Assembly (NCBI GenBank): GCA_004553595.1
Contig: SFKZ01000004.1
Coordinates: 79,410 to 143,409, forward strand
Reading direction: 5' to 3'
DNA length: 64,000 nucleotides
DNA from: Methanobrevibacter ruminantium
GTDB taxonomy: Archaea; Methanobacteriota; Methanobacteria; Methanobacteriales; Methanobacteriaceae
Within the stretch, counting starts at the first letter, position 1, and every line of letters begins with the position of its first letter. The notes under the pieces were generated by a model, which ran no database searches, was not told the origin of the DNA, and saw only the letters and a program-made list of their open reading frames with translations. Shown piece after piece: positions 36,180 to 49,427 of the stretch. Position numbers and translations under genes: made by a program.

Positions 36180-38375
36180 TTAACCTAAGTAGTGGTCAGG
36201 ACCAAATGGTTGTGGGGATAATCCTTTTCTTTCTCTGATTTGTCTGATAATTTGACTTTGCAATTCTCTTGGTAATCTTTCGAAACCGGAGTTTTCAGTA
36301 GACCATAAACATCTACCTTGAGTTGCAGATCTGATTTCACCAGCGAAACCAAACATTTCAGCTACAGGTACTTTAGCTTCAACGTTTACCATGTCACCTT
36401 CAGTTGGCATATCTACAATTTGACCTCTTCTGTTTAAGATTTCTTTAGTAACAGATCCCATATAGTCAGTAGGAGTGTTAATGAAAACTTTTTGAACAGG
36501 TTCAAGTAAGGTAGGGTCAGCCATCATCATACCACCTTTAATAGCGTTACGGATAGCTGGTAAAATTTGAGCAGGTCCTCTGTGAACTGCGTCTTCGTGA
36601 AGTTTTGCATCTACAAGAGTGAATTTCATACCCATTGCAATTTCATTTGCAACTGGACCTTCTTCAAGTGCAGATTCGAAACCTTCAATTACAAGCTCTT
36701 TGATCTCATCTAAGTATTGAATTCCACGAGTCATGTTGATGAATAAGGATTTGTTGTAAACATCCCATACTCTTCTAGCTTCTTCTTTATCAAGACCATG
36801 TTCAATGAATTTTTGAGCTTCTTCCTTATCTTTGATTTTACCTTCTTTGATGTCACCATTTTGCAATGCTTGGAAGATTGAATCTTCTAAAGGTGCAACT
36901 TCAAGGTATAATCTGTTATGCTTGTTAGGAGATTTACCTTCTACAGGGTTAGCAGTTTTTCCTGCAACGGTTTCTCTGTATACAACAATAGGTTCGGAAG
37001 TGTTGATATCTACACCTTTGTTGTTGATTCTTACACCAATAACTTCTAAGTGAAGTTCTCCCATACCGGAAACTAAGTGTTCACCAGTTTCTTCGTTAAT
37101 GTTAACATGAATGGTAGGGTCTTCTTTTGCAGTTTGTCTTAATACTTCAATAAGTTTTGGTAAGTCTTTAGTGTTTTTAGCTTCTACAGCTACAGTAACT
37201 ACAGGTTCAGAGATGTGTTCAATTCCTTCGAATTCTACAATCCTGTTTTCAGGAGAACAAATGGTTTCCCCTGCAGTAGCTCCTTTTGCACCAGTGATGT
37301 AAACAATGTTACCAGCAGGAACCTTTTCAGTAGGAACTCTTTCAGGACCGAAGAAAACACCAACTTGTTGTACTCTGGATCTAGCTTGACCTCCTACCAA
37401 GAACACTTCACTACCTTGTTCTACAGTACCACCGTATACTCTACCGGTAGCTACTTCACCAGCGTGCTTATCTACAGATACGTTAGTAACCATTACCGCT
37501 AAAGGTCCATCAGGGCTGGTGTTAACCATGGTTTGACCAGCTTCACTTTCAATGTCTCCATCCCAAATGTTAGGACATCTGTATTTTTGGGAAACTTCAG
37601 GAGAAGGTAAGTGTTCTACTACCATACCTAATAATACATCAGCTAAAGGTACTTTTTTAGCTAATTCTTTTTGGTTTTCATCATTACAGTAATCAATGAT
37701 GTCTTTAAAGTTGATTCCGGTTTCTTGCATCATTGGAATGTTAATAGCCCAGTTGTGGTATGCTGAACCGAATGCTACACTACCGTCATCCACTTTTACA
37801 AGCCATTCCTCTTTTTTATCTTTAGGAGCCATTTTGCTGATTAATTTGTTAGCTTCATTGATGATTCCAATGAATTTGTTTGCTAATTCTTCTGGTCCTA
37901 ATTTTACTTCGTTGATTAATCTGTCAACTTTGTTAATGAATAATACTGGTTTAACTTTTTCTCTTAAAGCTTGTCTGAGTACAGTTTCAGTTTGAGGCAT
38001 GATACCTTCTACTGCACATACAACTACTACTGCACCGTCTACAGCCCTCATTGCACGGGTTACGTCTCCACCGAAGTCAACGTGACCCGGAGTGTCAATT
38101 AAGTTAATTAAATATTCATCATCATGATATTCGTGTACCATAGATACGTTTGCTGCGTCAATGGTAATACCACGAGCTTGTTCTTGTTCGTCAAAATCTA
38201 AGAATCTTTGATCTCCAGCAAGATCTTCAGAAATCATTCCTGCACCTGCTAAGAGATTGTCGGATAAAGTAGTTTTACCGTGATCAATGTGTGCACAAAT
38301 ACCAATGTTTCTGATATTTGTAGGTTGATACATCAATTCTTTGATTTTTGCAATCATTTTGTCTCGTCTACTCAA
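36180..38375 (-). CDS. fusA: Elongation factor 2
   Basis: aEF2 drives translocation with GTP. The start is taken as TTG at 38375, giving the family N-terminus (M)[20 protein letters not shown], 731 residues; GGTGAT lies 4 bases upstream. An ATG three codons earlier is an alternative. GTPase motifs are [17 protein letters not shown] and NKVDR. Near the C-terminus, DAVHRGPAQ contains the histidine that is modified to diphthamide. It sits between rpsG (224 bp upstream) and tuf. Confidence 0.95.
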   Translation of the reverse strand: MSRRDKMIAKIKELMYQPTNIRNIGICAHIDHGKTTLSDNLLAGAGMISEDLAGDQRFLDFDEQEQARGITIDAANVSMVHEYHDDEYLINLIDTPGHVDFGGDVTRAMRAVDGAVVVVCAVEGIMPQTETVLRQALREKVKPVLFINKVDRLINEVKLGPEELANKFIGIINEANKLISKMAPKDKKEEWLVKVDDGSVAFGSAYHNWAINIPMMQETGINFKDIIDYCNDENQKELAKKVPLADVLLGMVVEHLPSPEVSQKYRCPNIWDGDIESEAGQTMVNTSPDGPLAVMVTNVSVDKHAGEVATGRVYGGTVEQGSEVFLVGGQARSRVQQVGVFFGPERVPTEKVPAGNIVYITGAKGATAGETICSPENRIVEFEGIEHISEPVVTVAVEAKNTKDLPKLIEVLRQTAKEDPTIHVNINEETGEHLVSGMGELHLEVIGVRINNKGVDINTSEPIVVYRETVAGKTANPVEGKSPNKHNRLYLEVAPLEDSIFQALQNGDIKEGKIKDKEEAQKFIEHGLDKEEARRVWDVYNKSLFINMTRGIQYLDEIKELVIEGFESALEEGPVANEIAMGMKFTLVDAKLHEDAVHRGPAQILPAIRNAIKGGMMMADPTLLEPVQKVFINTPTDYMGSVTKEILNRRGQIVDMPTEGDMVNVEAKVPVAEMFGFAGEIRSATQGRCLWSTENSGFERLPRELQSQIIRQIRERKGLSPQPFGPDHYLG

Positions 38376-38484
38376 AATCATCACCTATAAACATTAGTTT
38401 ATTATTTTAGTCTATATCTAAGTCAATATTATGTCTTTTAAATAAAAAAATTAAAAAATTAAAGAATATAAAAATTAAACAGAA

Positions 38485-38516
38485 TTCAAATTAGAATGCT
38501 TTCAAATTAGAATGCT
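38485..38516. repeat. Two-copy 16-bp tandem repeat after rpsG
   Basis: ttcaaattagaatgct is repeated exactly at 38485-38500 and 38501-38516, between rpsG and fusA. The minus-strand complement is followed by A/T runs. No function is obvious. Confidence 0.75.
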
Positions 38517-38599
38517 TTTCTAAAAATTTAATTAAAAATTTAAAAAAGAAATTAAAAAGAAAATTCTGATTAATTCTATAATTATTAAAAACACTAAAA

Positions 38600-39160
38600 T
38601 TAGTGTGCTGCTTTTGCAACTCTTTCTTTTTCTTCTTTTTTCTGTAAAGCGAAACTTCTGGTATCTTCTTCAGATGCAAAGATTAATTCGTTTGCTAAAC
38701 ATTCAGCTACAGATTTTCTGTTTTTGAATGCAGATTGTAAAGTTCCTCTAGTTAAGAATCCTAAAGAAAGGTCTACTCTTCTTTGTGGAGAAATGTCTAC
38801 AGCTACTTGGTATCCAATACCACCATATTTAATACGGGTAGTTTCTTCACGTGGAGAAGTGTTTTCTACAGCAGTAACTAAAACTTGAACAGGGTTCTTT
38901 TTAGTTCTTTTGTGAATAATTTCTAAAGCTTCTTTTACAATATTGTAAGCTTTGTTCTTTTTACCAGAGTTTCTTTGGGTTCTCATGATTTTGTTCATTA
39001 ATCTTTCTACAATAGAAACTTTGGATTTTGCGAATTGTCTTTTTACGTGTCTACCTAAAGTATGAGGAACGATAGTTTCATCTAAGCAGATGTATCTCTT
39101 TAAACCTAAATCTTGTACCTCTACTTCGTCAAGATCCCATTTATCAAATAATTTAGCCAT
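38600..39160 (-). CDS. rpsG: 30S ribosomal protein S7
   Basis: This 186-residue archaeal uS7 includes the conserved RHVKRQFAKSKVSIVERLMN, the NPVQVLVTAVENTSPREETTR beta-ribbon region and RSVAECLANELI-type helix (KSVAECLANELIFA). A charged extension (KKEEKERVAKAAH) ends it. It lies 14 bp downstream of rpsL and is surely co-transcribed with it. Confidence 0.96.
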   Translation of the reverse strand: MAKLFDKWDLDEVEVQDLGLKRYICLDETIVPHTLGRHVKRQFAKSKVSIVERLMNKIMRTQRNSGKKNKAYNIVKEALEIIHKRTKKNPVQVLVTAVENTSPREETTRIKYGGIGYQVAVDISPQRRVDLSLGFLTRGTLQSAFKNRKSVAECLANELIFASEEDTRSFALQKKEEKERVAKAAH

Positions 39161-39174
39161 GAAAATTACCTCAA

Positions 39175-39600
39175 TTATCTTACTGGTTTATCAATTTTTC
39201 CGCTTACCATTTCGGATAAAGCAACATTGTTAACTTTACTTACTTTCCAACGAACTCCTGGAATGTCACCCATGGATCTTCCAGATGGTCCACCGATACC
39301 TTCAATCATAACTTCATCGTGCTCATCGATAAAACCGATTGCTCCGTCACCTGGTGCAAATGCAGTTAATTGTTTACCGTTTTTAATTAATTGAACACGA
39401 ACACATTTACGAATAGCAGAGTTAGGTTGCTTTGCTTCAATTCCTACTTTTTCAATAACAATTCCTCTAGCCTGAGGTGCCCCTTCGAGAGGGTCTGCTT
39501 TTACATCTAAACGTAATGCTCTTCTTTTGTAATCTACGTCTTTCCATTTAAAATTTTGTCTATTCTTTTTAAGCTTTTTAGCAGCAAAAAGTCCTGGCAT
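39175..39600 (-). CDS. rpsL: 30S ribosomal protein S12
   Basis: This 141-residue archaeal uS12 has the decoding-centre loop [16 protein letters not shown] and the [12 protein letters not shown] end region. It begins [19 protein letters not shown]. It starts a new transcription unit after a 727-bp gap, in which a nusA terminator and presumably its own promoter lie. rpsG follows. Confidence 0.96.
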   Translation of the reverse strand: MPGLFAAKKLKKNRQNFKWKDVDYKRRALRLDVKADPLEGAPQARGIVIEKVGIEAKQPNSAIRKCVRVQLIKNGKQLTAFAPGDGAIGFIDEHDEVMIEGIGGPSGRSMGDIPGVRWKVSKVNNVALSEMVSGKIDKPVR

Positions 39601-40255
39601 ATTTATTCTTCCTCTTAAGTTTATAAGACAAGTGTCTTTTTTGAATAAATTACAAGATTAAAATAATTAATTCGATTTAGATAGAAGTCCACCGCTGCGA
39701 TTTACTATTATACTCAAATCTATACTCAAACATCCAAACTAAGGTGATTAAGCTTAATTTAAACTCAAAATACTAAAATTATACGATAAAATAACCATAT
39801 AATAGCAATCAAAACTCCTATACAAAATAGAATATAAGTATAGAATCTAATTAAATACATTAATTAAATGATTTTCTGTATTGATTTAATTAATGTTTGA
39901 ATCATTGAAATTCGATTATTGAAATTCAATGATATGAAAATAATATAGGTAAACTATAATAAATAAAGAAAACTATAGCCAAAATGCACACATAGCTATT
40001 AGTTTTAGAAATAAAGAAATTATAGCTAATAAATTACATTAATTAACATTAAAAATTTAGATAAAATTTTTTACACACAAATGTTAATTTAACATAATGT
40101 TACCTATTATAATAATATATTATAATAACTTTACTAATAAATGTTTGGTTTTTTGATGTGTGATGGTGATGAAATTACAAAATAAAATTAGAAATAATTG
40201 AAAAAATTAAAAAAATGAAATATTAAAAAATGAAAAATTAAAAATAAAAAGTTAA
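39601..40255. other. Long gap in the RNA polymerase-str superblock
   Basis: This is the larger part of the 727-bp gap between nusA and rpsL, where related genomes usually have tight spacing. No ORF with a ribosome binding site or RNA gene was recognised. Features include scattered partial repeats of aaattcaatgat and atagctatta type and several TATA-like runs. The rpsL promoter is expected in 39601-39900. Confidence 0.45.
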
Positions 40256-40279
40256 CATGACCTAAATTGTTAGATCATG
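40256..40279 (-). terminator. Terminator hairpin after nusA
   Basis: On the minus strand CATGATCTAA and TTAGGTCATG pair over 10 bp (one wobble) around a CAAT loop. It lies 49 bp past the nusA stop. TTAACTTTTTATTTTTAA follows, giving a good T-tract. It separates rpl30e-nusA from rpsL. Confidence 0.65.
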
Positions 40280-40327
40280 TGTGATTAATCATAAACAATA
40301 ATGCAAAACAAAAATATTAGAAAAGAA

Positions 40328-40759
40328 TTATTTTAAAATAATATTATTTATTTCATGTTGTCTTTTTGCTAATAATTTTGCTCTTTCAATGTTAATACCG
40401 TTTTTACCAATAGCTATTCTTTTATTGGAAGAGTCTGTATTGACGATAGCTATTTTTTCATCGTTGTTTTTCTCAACGATTTTAATGGATTTCAATTCAG
40501 CAGGAGATAAAACGTTTTTAATGAATTGAGCAGAATCTTCATTGTGCTCAATGATTTCAACTCCTCTTCCAACTGCTTTTTTAACTTTGGTTACAGTGCT
40601 TCCGCCTTTACCAATAGCTAAACCCATATCACCTTTTTTAACAACGAAGGTAACTTTGGCATTATCATCATCGAGGATGCAATCTTTAACCATTGCACCA
40701 GTCATGCTCTCAAAGAGAGCTATAAAACGGATCTCATGTGCATTAAATTTAATAGACAC
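40328..40759 (-). CDS. nusA: NusA-like KH-domain transcription factor
   Basis: Archaeal NusA is reduced to two KH RNA-binding domains. This 143-residue protein shows both GxxG loops, MGLAIGKGGSTVTKVKKAVG near residue 50 and KRIAIGKNGINIERAKLLA near 115. It lacks the S1 and N-terminal RNAP-binding domains, as expected. It starts 5 bp after rpl30e. Confidence 0.92.
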   Translation of the reverse strand: MSIKFNAHEIRFIALFESMTGAMVKDCILDDDNAKVTFVVKKGDMGLAIGKGGSTVTKVKKAVGRGVEIIEHNEDSAQFIKNVLSPAELKSIKIVEKNNDEKIAIVNTDSSNKRIAIGKNGINIERAKLLAKRQHEINNIILK

Positions 40760-40764
40760 AAAAT

Positions 40765-41061
40765 CTACCCCATTTTTTCTAAGATAGTAGAATCTCCTGG
40801 ATCGTTTATGATTAAAGTAGCAACAGTAAATGGTTTACCGCATACAGAACCTAAGTCTACACTTGTACCTTCATATACAATGAAAGGAATTTCAGAGAGA
40901 TTTGCGTAATATTCTACATCTTCTAAAATTTCTTTAGGACTGTTAGCTGCAACAACTGCAAGTCTACCTTTACCTAATTTTAAAGATTGAATAGATTTTT
41001 CTGAGCCGAGTGTAACATCTCCGGTATCTACTGCAACTCTTATTCCTCTTTCTATATCCAT
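40765..41061 (-). CDS. rpl30e: 50S ribosomal protein L30e
   Basis: eL30 belongs to the L7Ae-like RNA-binding fold. Two adjacent ATGs follow AGGAGG; the second (41061, MDIERGIRVAVDTGDVTLG, 98 residues) has better spacing. The longer frame to 41121 has no family support. Conserved parts are RLAVVAANSPKEILEDVEYYA and VYEGTSVDLGSVCGKPF. It is placed in the usual position between rpoA2 and nusA, but after a 429-bp gap. Confidence 0.93.
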   Translation of the reverse strand: MDIERGIRVAVDTGDVTLGSEKSIQSLKLGKGRLAVVAANSPKEILEDVEYYANLSEIPFIVYEGTSVDLGSVCGKPFTVATLIINDPGDSTILEKMG

Positions 41062-41447
41062 CATCTGCCTCCTAAATTTTAATTTAAAAAAATCATCTAT
41101 CTCAAGATAAGAAAAATTCATAAATAATCATATCTTACTCAAGATAAAATTTTCATAGAGTAATAAAATATGTGCTATTAAATAAATAAAATTAAATAAC
41201 AAATATGAAATTAAACTATTACATTTAATTATAATACACCTATTATTTATAATTTATTGATATTTTAATAGAATATTTTACAATAAAATCATTCTTAAAA
41301 TTATAATTTTGGATTAATTGTTTAAAATTAATTGTTGTTTAAATTAATTCTTTAAGAATAACTATGAATATGAAAATTATAGTAAATAAATAAAAATTAA
41401 GAAAATATTAAAAATATAAAAAATTTAATAAATTCTTAATAAATTTT
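41062..41447. other. Spacer between rpoA2 and rpl30e
   Basis: These AT-rich bases contain no gene. The AGGAGG site for rpl30e is at about 41068-41073. The promoter of rpl30e-nusA is probably here because a terminator-like hairpin precedes it. Confidence 0.4.
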
Positions 41448-41475
41448 CCGAATATTTATATTAAATAAATATCCG
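41448..41475 (-). terminator. Hairpin after rpoA2
   Basis: CGGATATTTAT and ATAAATATTCG pair over 11 bp (one wobble) with a 5-nt loop. It lies 15 bp after the rpoA2 stop on the minus strand. The downstream sequence is A/T-rich and contains T runs only after about 20 bases. It could end the rpoHBBAA unit or be a processing site. Confidence 0.5.
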
Positions 41476-41490
41476 AAAATAATCTGAACT

Positions 41491-43173
<1,683 letters not shown>

Positions 43174-43177
43174 TCAA

Positions 43178-45937
43178 TTAGTTATCCTTAATCCTCATTT
43201 CGTCAATAAGTTTATCTAGGTTTGCTACATGACCGAAGTCACTTTTTGCTGGGTCAATACCTTCTTCACCAAATACACTTTGAATGACTTGACCTTTGTT
43301 GTCAGTGACTAATCCGTCGGATCTTACATTTAAGTCTTCAAGTGCATTTACAAGTCTTCTTTGCATATAACCGGATTGTGCTGTACGGATAGCAGTATCT
43401 ACTAAACCTTCTCTTCCACCCATAGCGTGGAAGAAGAATTCTACAGGGTCTAATCCTTCCTTATAACTGGAATGTACAAATCCTTTTGCTCTTGCCCCTA
43501 ACTCATGTTTTCTGAAGTGAGGCAATGGTCTAGCTAAGTATCCTCTTGTAATACGTCCACCACGAACAGATTGCTGTCCTACACAAGCGGTAATCTGAGC
43601 GAGGTTCAACATGGATGCCCTTGCACCGGTACGAGCCATAACTACAGAGTGGTTTTCAACAGCCATCACGTAGTCATAGGAGTCATCTTGAGATTGTTTT
43701 CCCATAGTGAGGTAACCTTCTGCGATTTCCCCTGCTGTGTCCCTAGCTTCCCCAAGAACTTGCACAATACGCATTTCCAAGGTTTCTTCTGCACTTCTAC
43801 CAGGTAAAGATTGGAGAAGTCCTTCTTCATAAGTTGCAATTAATTTGTCTACTTCTTGTTCAGCCTTATCTAAGTGAGCGCCAATAACCTCAATTGCCTC
43901 TTCAGGAATTTCCTCATCGTTAGTGCCAGTGGTAATACCTGTTTTCATGATACCGCAGATAGCAAGGTCAGTGGATCTGTCCAAGAATTCTTTTGCACGG
44001 GATGGTCCGTATTCCTTAACGATTGTATCCAAGATTTTACCGGAGAAGGAACCGTATGCTGCTTCGTCAATAGCACCATGGGTTAATTGGCCGTCTTTGA
44101 TTACTACGAATGCATCATATTGGCAATCTTCCTTAAGACAAGTTTCACATTTTCTACAAATCTCTGCTTTATAGTTCATGTTAAGGTCATCTGGAAGCAA
44201 TAAGCTGAATAACTCTTTACCAGTCCAATCACGGTTTTTACGTTTTAAATGCTTTTTATCAACATATTCATTGTTGAGAAGATGTGATTTTCTAATCATT
44301 TGGAAAGCATCATCTTCAGGAACAGTGAAACCATCACGAGTTAAAAGGTAAGCTCCACTAATGTGGTCGTGAATAGCACCGATAATTGGTCCACCAAACC
44401 TTGGAGATAAGATGTGTTCCTGTACTCTCATCAAGGATTTAGCTTCAGCACGGGATTCATCAGTTTGGAAAACGTGCATGTTCATTTCGTCTCCGTCAAA
44501 GTCCGCATTGTATGGAGGACATACACAAAGGTTTAATCTGAAAGTCTTGTAAGGCAATACTCTTACTTCGTGAGCCATCATACTCATTCTGTGAAGAGAA
44601 GGTTGACGGTTGAATAAAACAATATCTCCATCTTTTAGATGTCTCATTACAACATCACCATATTTAAGGTTCTCAACGACTAATTCCCTGTTGTCATCCA
44701 AGACTCTAACTTTCATTTCCTTACCCTTGATGGTCTTTTTGACATAGTTAGCTCCAGGGTGAACATTTGGACCATTTAAGATAGCTTCTTTTAATTCTTC
44801 AATGTTCCACTCGTTTACATAAGTGGGCACAGTTACCTCTTTTGCAATCATTTCAGGAACGCCGACTTCATTAATACTGATATTTGGATCAGGAGAGATT
44901 ACAGTACGTGCTGAGAAGTTTACACGTTTACCGGAAAGGTTACTTCTGAATCTTCCTTCCTTACCTTTCAATCTTTGAGCTAAAGTCTTAAGAGGTCTTC
45001 CACTTCTGTGTCTTGCAGGAGGAACACCACTTGCTTCATTGTCAAAGTAAGTGGTTACGTGGTATTGGAGTAATTTCCAAAGGTCCTCTACAATAAGTTG
45101 TGGAGCACCAGCATCCATGTTTTCAATCAATCTTTGGTTGATTCTTAAAATATCCACTAACTTGTGAGTTAAGTCATCCTCAGATCTTTCACCAGTATCA
45201 AGAGTGATTGAAGGTCTTACGGTTACTGGAGGTACAGGGAGTACTGTGAGCACCATCCATTCAGGACGTGCAACTTCAGGATTTACACCTAAAACGTATG
45301 CATCTTCATCTGGAATGCGTTGAAGCTTTTCACGTACTTCAGATGCAGTTAAATCATAATCTTCAGTTCTAGGAGTTCCATCCTCTTCAGTTATGAGTTC
45401 TCCGTTTTCATCGTATTGTTTGCGAACTTCAATAATGTCAATAGGTTTGACAATCTTGATGTCTTCCTGTTCAGCACCACAATGAGGGCATACCTCTTTG
45501 GTTTTTTTATCTTTACAGATTTTATAAACATCTTTTACGAGTTCTTCTACGCTTTCACCTGCTTCTTGGAGTTCTTCCATCTTTTCAGTGAACTCTCCGA
45601 TTTCATCATCATCCAAGAGCACACGTCCACATTCACTACAGGTGGAACGTAAGATTTTATGAATGTCATCACCGAAACCTACATGGATTACAGGTCTTGC
45701 AAGCTCAATCATACCGAAGTGACCTTGACATTCCCCACCTTTTTCACCACAGGTACGGCATTTTAAACTAGGATCAATAACACCTAAACGAGAATCCATT
45801 AATCCAGATTCAATTGGATAACCATCCTCATCGTAAGTGTCTGGTCTTTCTATCTTAACAACAGACATTTCCCTAATCTGTTCTGGTGACATTAATCCAA
45901 AATTAATTCTATCAATTTTTTTAATAATTCCTTTCAA
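43178..45937 (-). CDS. rpoA1: RNA polymerase subunit A'
   Basis: This is the N-terminal part of the largest RNAP subunit, 919 residues. The catalytic Mg2+ motif NADFDGDEMNMHV is near residue 480. Zinc sites are CRTCGEKGGECQGHFG near residue 60 and a CSECG/CPHCG pair at about 98 and 150. A third Cys cluster CRKCETCLKEDC lies near 588. The bridge-helix region follows (GGREGLVDTAIRTAQSGYMQRRL). The gene lies between rpoB1 (47 bp) and rpoA2 (16 bp). Confidence 0.97.
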   Translation of the reverse strand: MKGIIKKIDRINFGLMSPEQIREMSVVKIERPDTYDEDGYPIESGLMDSRLGVIDPSLKCRTCGEKGGECQGHFGMIELARPVIHVGFGDDIHKILRSTCSECGRVLLDDDEIGEFTEKMEELQEAGESVEELVKDVYKICKDKKTKEVCPHCGAEQEDIKIVKPIDIIEVRKQYDENGELITEEDGTPRTEDYDLTASEVREKLQRIPDEDAYVLGVNPEVARPEWMVLTVLPVPPVTVRPSITLDTGERSEDDLTHKLVDILRINQRLIENMDAGAPQLIVEDLWKLLQYHVTTYFDNEASGVPPARHRSGRPLKTLAQRLKGKEGRFRSNLSGKRVNFSARTVISPDPNISINEVGVPEMIAKEVTVPTYVNEWNIEELKEAILNGPNVHPGANYVKKTIKGKEMKVRVLDDNRELVVENLKYGDVVMRHLKDGDIVLFNRQPSLHRMSMMAHEVRVLPYKTFRLNLCVCPPYNADFDGDEMNMHVFQTDESRAEAKSLMRVQEHILSPRFGGPIIGAIHDHISGAYLLTRDGFTVPEDDAFQMIRKSHLLNNEYVDKKHLKRKNRDWTGKELFSLLLPDDLNMNYKAEICRKCETCLKEDCQYDAFVVIKDGQLTHGAIDEAAYGSFSGKILDTIVKEYGPSRAKEFLDRSTDLAICGIMKTGITTGTNDEEIPEEAIEVIGAHLDKAEQEVDKLIATYEEGLLQSLPGRSAEETLEMRIVQVLGEARDTAGEIAEGYLTMGKQSQDDSYDYVMAVENHSVVMARTGARASMLNLAQITACVGQQSVRGGRITRGYLARPLPHFRKHELGARAKGFVHSSYKEGLDPVEFFFHAMGGREGLVDTAIRTAQSGYMQRRLVNALEDLNVRSDGLVTDNKGQVIQSVFGEEGIDPAKSDFGHVANLDKLIDEMRIKDN

Positions 45938-45984
45938 AATATTGGCTCCTTAAAAAATTTATTTTTATTTCAACACCTTATTTC

Positions 45985-47796
45985 TTAAGCTTTGTCCCCA
46001 AGAACTAATTTAGGGAAAATACATAAACTTTTAAGTTCATCTAATAATAATTTGAATGCATATGAGATTTCAACAGGATAAGTTTCGCTGTCGCCACAAA
46101 TTGGGCAATACATCTTACGTTTATTCTTATCGTATACTGCTAACATTCCACATTCATTACATACAACTGCTTCGTATTTGTCAGATTCATCTAATAATCT
46201 TTCTTTCAATGCAAGAGCAGCACCATGAGCAATAAGACAGTCTCTTTCCATTTCTCCGAACCTGAGACCACCTTCACGTGCTCTACCTTCAGTTGGTTGT
46301 CTTGTAAGCACTTGTACTGGACCAGTGGAACGTGCGTAAACCTTATCAGTTGTCATGTGGTGTAATTTTTGGTAATATGCAACACCTACAAAGATTTCAG
46401 CTTCAATACGTTCACCGGTTACACCATTGTACAATGATTCACATCCTGCTGATTCAAAACCGTTCTCTTTAAGAGCACGTTTGATTTCACCTTCAACAGT
46501 ATCATTGAATGGAGTACCGTCCATACGGTGTCCTTCCATACATCCTGCTTTACCAGCTACCATTTCCAATACTTGTCCAACAGACATCCTTGAAGGGATA
46601 GCGTGTGGGTTTACAATAATATCAGGCACCACCCCATCTTCAGTAAATGGAATGTCATCTTGAGATAAGATAAGACCTACAACCCCTTTCTGACCGTGTC
46701 TTGATGCGAATTTGTCACCAAATTCAGGTTGTCTTGTATCTCTTACTCTTATTTTGGTTAATTTGCTTCCTTCGACAGTTTCGGTTAAGAGCACTGCATC
46801 AACAATACCTTTTTCACCATGTCTTACAGTTACGGAAGTTTCTCTTCTTTTTTCTGCAACAGTACCGAACTCATCGATTTCACCTAAGAATCTTGGAGGG
46901 GAAGTCTTACCAATCAATACATCACCAGATTCAACATGGGATTCTGGGTTAACGATACCGTCTTCATCTAAGTTTCTGTAGGATTCTTCACTACGGTATC
47001 CTTTAACTCCTTTTTCTGGAACTTCAAATTTATCTTCTTGTCCACCAGGATATCTTCTTTCAGATGCTTCGTAAGATCTGAAGAAACTGGATCTTCCCAT
47101 ACCTCTTTCAAGAGAGGATTTGTTGAGAATCATTGCGTCTTCCATGTTATATCCTTCGTAAGACATAAGAGCTACAACCAAGTTCTGACCAGATGGTCTT
47201 GAATCATAATTGATAGCATCAATAATTCTTGTTTTTACGATAGGAGTTTGAGGGTGGTGCAATAAGTGTGCACGAGTATCAGTACGTAAAGCGTAATTTG
47301 ATACGTATAAACCTAATGCCTGTTTTGTCATCCCTGCTTCCATGGTGTTCCTTGGAGAGGAGTTGTGGTCTGAAAATGGAATAATTCCTGCACAAATACC
47401 TAACATAGTGGATGGGTCAATTTCCAAGTGAGTGTGATCTTCATTTAATTGACTTAAGTTCATTGCAATATAGGAATTCTCTTCTTCTTCAGCATCCAAG
47501 TATTCTAAAATACCTTTTGCAAATAATTCATCCCATTTCAATTCACCATTTGCAATAGCTTCCATATGTTCATCTCTAAGTGCTGGTTCACCATCATAAA
47601 CAAGGATTAAAGGTCTTCTTGCCCTACCAGGGTCTGTGAAAATATAGATTTCATGGTTATCATCATAATAGGTAATGTTCATCTCATTATTGATTTGACC
47701 ATTTCTCCTTTTATCACGCATTTCCTTAGTGAATTCTTCAGGATTATCGCAATAACCAGTAAGTTTACCATTAATATAAATTTTAGCTCTTACCAT
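45985..47796 (-). CDS. rpoB1: RNA polymerase subunit B'
   Basis: This is the C-terminal half of the second largest RNAP subunit, 603 residues. Visible are [53 protein letters not shown] and [16 protein letters not shown], all active-site features of the B subunit. A C-terminal zinc ribbon has CNECG and CPICG. The split from B'' is the normal state in Methanobacteriales. It begins 13 bp after rpoB2. Confidence 0.97.
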   Translation of the reverse strand: MVRAKIYINGKLTGYCDNPEEFTKEMRDKRRNGQINNEMNITYYDDNHEIYIFTDPGRARRPLILVYDGEPALRDEHMEAIANGELKWDELFAKGILEYLDAEEEENSYIAMNLSQLNEDHTHLEIDPSTMLGICAGIIPFSDHNSSPRNTMEAGMTKQALGLYVSNYALRTDTRAHLLHHPQTPIVKTRIIDAINYDSRPSGQNLVVALMSYEGYNMEDAMILNKSSLERGMGRSSFFRSYEASERRYPGGQEDKFEVPEKGVKGYRSEESYRNLDEDGIVNPESHVESGDVLIGKTSPPRFLGEIDEFGTVAEKRRETSVTVRHGEKGIVDAVLLTETVEGSKLTKIRVRDTRQPEFGDKFASRHGQKGVVGLILSQDDIPFTEDGVVPDIIVNPHAIPSRMSVGQVLEMVAGKAGCMEGHRMDGTPFNDTVEGEIKRALKENGFESAGCESLYNGVTGERIEAEIFVGVAYYQKLHHMTTDKVYARSTGPVQVLTRQPTEGRAREGGLRFGEMERDCLIAHGAALALKERLLDESDKYEAVVCNECGMLAVYDKNKRKMYCPICGDSETYPVEISYAFKLLLDELKSLCIFPKLVLGDKA

Positions 47797-47809
47797 AAAA
47801 TTCCTCCGA

Positions 47810-49378
47810 TTAATCTATCATCTCTACATCCATGTCTCTAATGATGTTTACAAGTTTTTGGTCCTCTTCTTCTTCGAAACCTTCAGAGATCTTACACATT
47901 AGAGCTAAATTCTTTACTAATCCACAGTTTGGTCCTTCTGGTGTTTCGTTTGGACAAATCTTACCAAATTGAGTAGGGTGCAAGTCCCTAGCTTCAAAGT
48001 GAGGTTGACTTCTAGTAAGAGGAGATACAACCCTTCTTAAGTGAGAAAGTGTTGCCATGTAACTTACTCTGTCTAAAAGCTGGCTTACCCCAGCTCTTCC
48101 ACCTACCCAATTACCGGTAGCGATTGCATGCTTGATATTTTCAGTTAAAACATCAGAACGAACAGCTTGCTTAATTGAAAGTTCTTTTCCTCTGGATAAG
48201 CTTCTTTCAAGTTGGTAACTCATATCTCTTGTTAATGAAGAGAAAGCTACTCTAAATAAGTCTTCCATTAAGTCACCGGAAACTCTTAATCTCTTATTGG
48301 TGTAATGGTCCTTATCGTGAGGTTCTCTTTGACCTTCAATTACTTGAAGCAACATTTCAGTCATTTCAGCTAAGTAAATAGCTTTATCATAACGTTTATC
48401 AGATTCAATACCCATATGTGGCAATAAGTATCTGTCAATGACATCTTCAGCACGTTTTATTCTGTACTCTTCAGTCATTCCTTTAGCTACTCTATTACCA
48501 ATGTACTTAATAGCAGCCATTCTTAAGTATTCTTCTCTTTCTTCATTGGTCATTTCTGCCATTAATTCAGAATCCAATTTCAAGTCTTTTTCAGACACTT
48601 GAATATCATCTGCAATATACATTTGGAAGTTGAAATCATCAGAGATCTTTGTAATGATATCTTGATCAGTTGATAATCCTAATGCTCTAAGCAAGATTAC
48701 TAATGGAATTTCTCCCGGAACGTATGGGAAAGAGATTCTTAAGAACACACCACTTTTACGTGGTTTTTTGTATTCTAAAGTAATTCTTGCTCTGAAACCA
48801 CTTTTAATTGAGGTTACAATAGCTTTTGCATGTCTATTTTCAGGCTCATCAATTCTTTCTAGGATAATTTTGTTAGGAGCAATTTCTTCCATGGTTACAA
48901 CAGCTCTTTCAGAACCGTTTACAATGAAATAACCTCCAGGATCTTTAGGGTCTTCCCCTTTTTCCAATAATTCCTTATCAGTAAGTCCATGCAAATGACA
49001 AATGCTAGATTTGAGCATGAGAGGCAATTCACCAATGTATACTTCTTCCAATTCTTCCTCTTCATCGCTGTTGTTGTCATGCAATGCCATTTCCAAGTAC
49101 ATGTGAGCAGAATAGTTTAAATTTCTAAGTCTTGCTTCTGTAGGATAAATCATACTTTTAGAACCGTCTGCTTCTTTGGTGAAAGGTTTTTCAATTTTGA
49201 TTTTACCTGTTCTAAGAGTATAGTTTCCTTTTTCGTTTTCAATAGTGATTGGTTCAGTGATATCAATAATCTTTTGAATACGATTTTCAACAAAATCGTT
49301 GTAAGATTTAATATGATGGTCTACAATATCATATTTATCAAAAAATGAATCTACTAAACCCCATGTCTTATTTTTCAT
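47810..49378 (-). CDS. rpoB2: RNA polymerase subunit B''
   Basis: This is the N-terminal half of the second largest RNAP subunit, 522 residues. It includes the lobe and the fork region: [48 protein letters not shown] and [20 protein letters not shown], the site corresponding to the rifampicin pocket. It is co-transcribed between rpoH and rpoB1. Confidence 0.97.
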   Translation of the reverse strand: MKNKTWGLVDSFFDKYDIVDHHIKSYNDFVENRIQKIIDITEPITIENEKGNYTLRTGKIKIEKPFTKEADGSKSMIYPTEARLRNLNYSAHMYLEMALHDNNSDEEEELEEVYIGELPLMLKSSICHLHGLTDKELLEKGEDPKDPGGYFIVNGSERAVVTMEEIAPNKIILERIDEPENRHAKAIVTSIKSGFRARITLEYKKPRKSGVFLRISFPYVPGEIPLVILLRALGLSTDQDIITKISDDFNFQMYIADDIQVSEKDLKLDSELMAEMTNEEREEYLRMAAIKYIGNRVAKGMTEEYRIKRAEDVIDRYLLPHMGIESDKRYDKAIYLAEMTEMLLQVIEGQREPHDKDHYTNKRLRVSGDLMEDLFRVAFSSLTRDMSYQLERSLSRGKELSIKQAVRSDVLTENIKHAIATGNWVGGRAGVSQLLDRVSYMATLSHLRRVVSPLTRSQPHFEARDLHPTQFGKICPNETPEGPNCGLVKNLALMCKISEGFEEEEDQKLVNIIRDMDVEMID

Positions 49379-49427
49379 TTAATATCTCCAAAATAATACA
49401 ATAAATTAAAAATCTAGATTAAAAAAA

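Noticed and set aside
38491-38679. 62-residue minus-strand frame overlapping the rpsG end
   Set aside because: It overlaps rpsG in another frame and is Lys/Phe-rich translation of AT-rich spacer.
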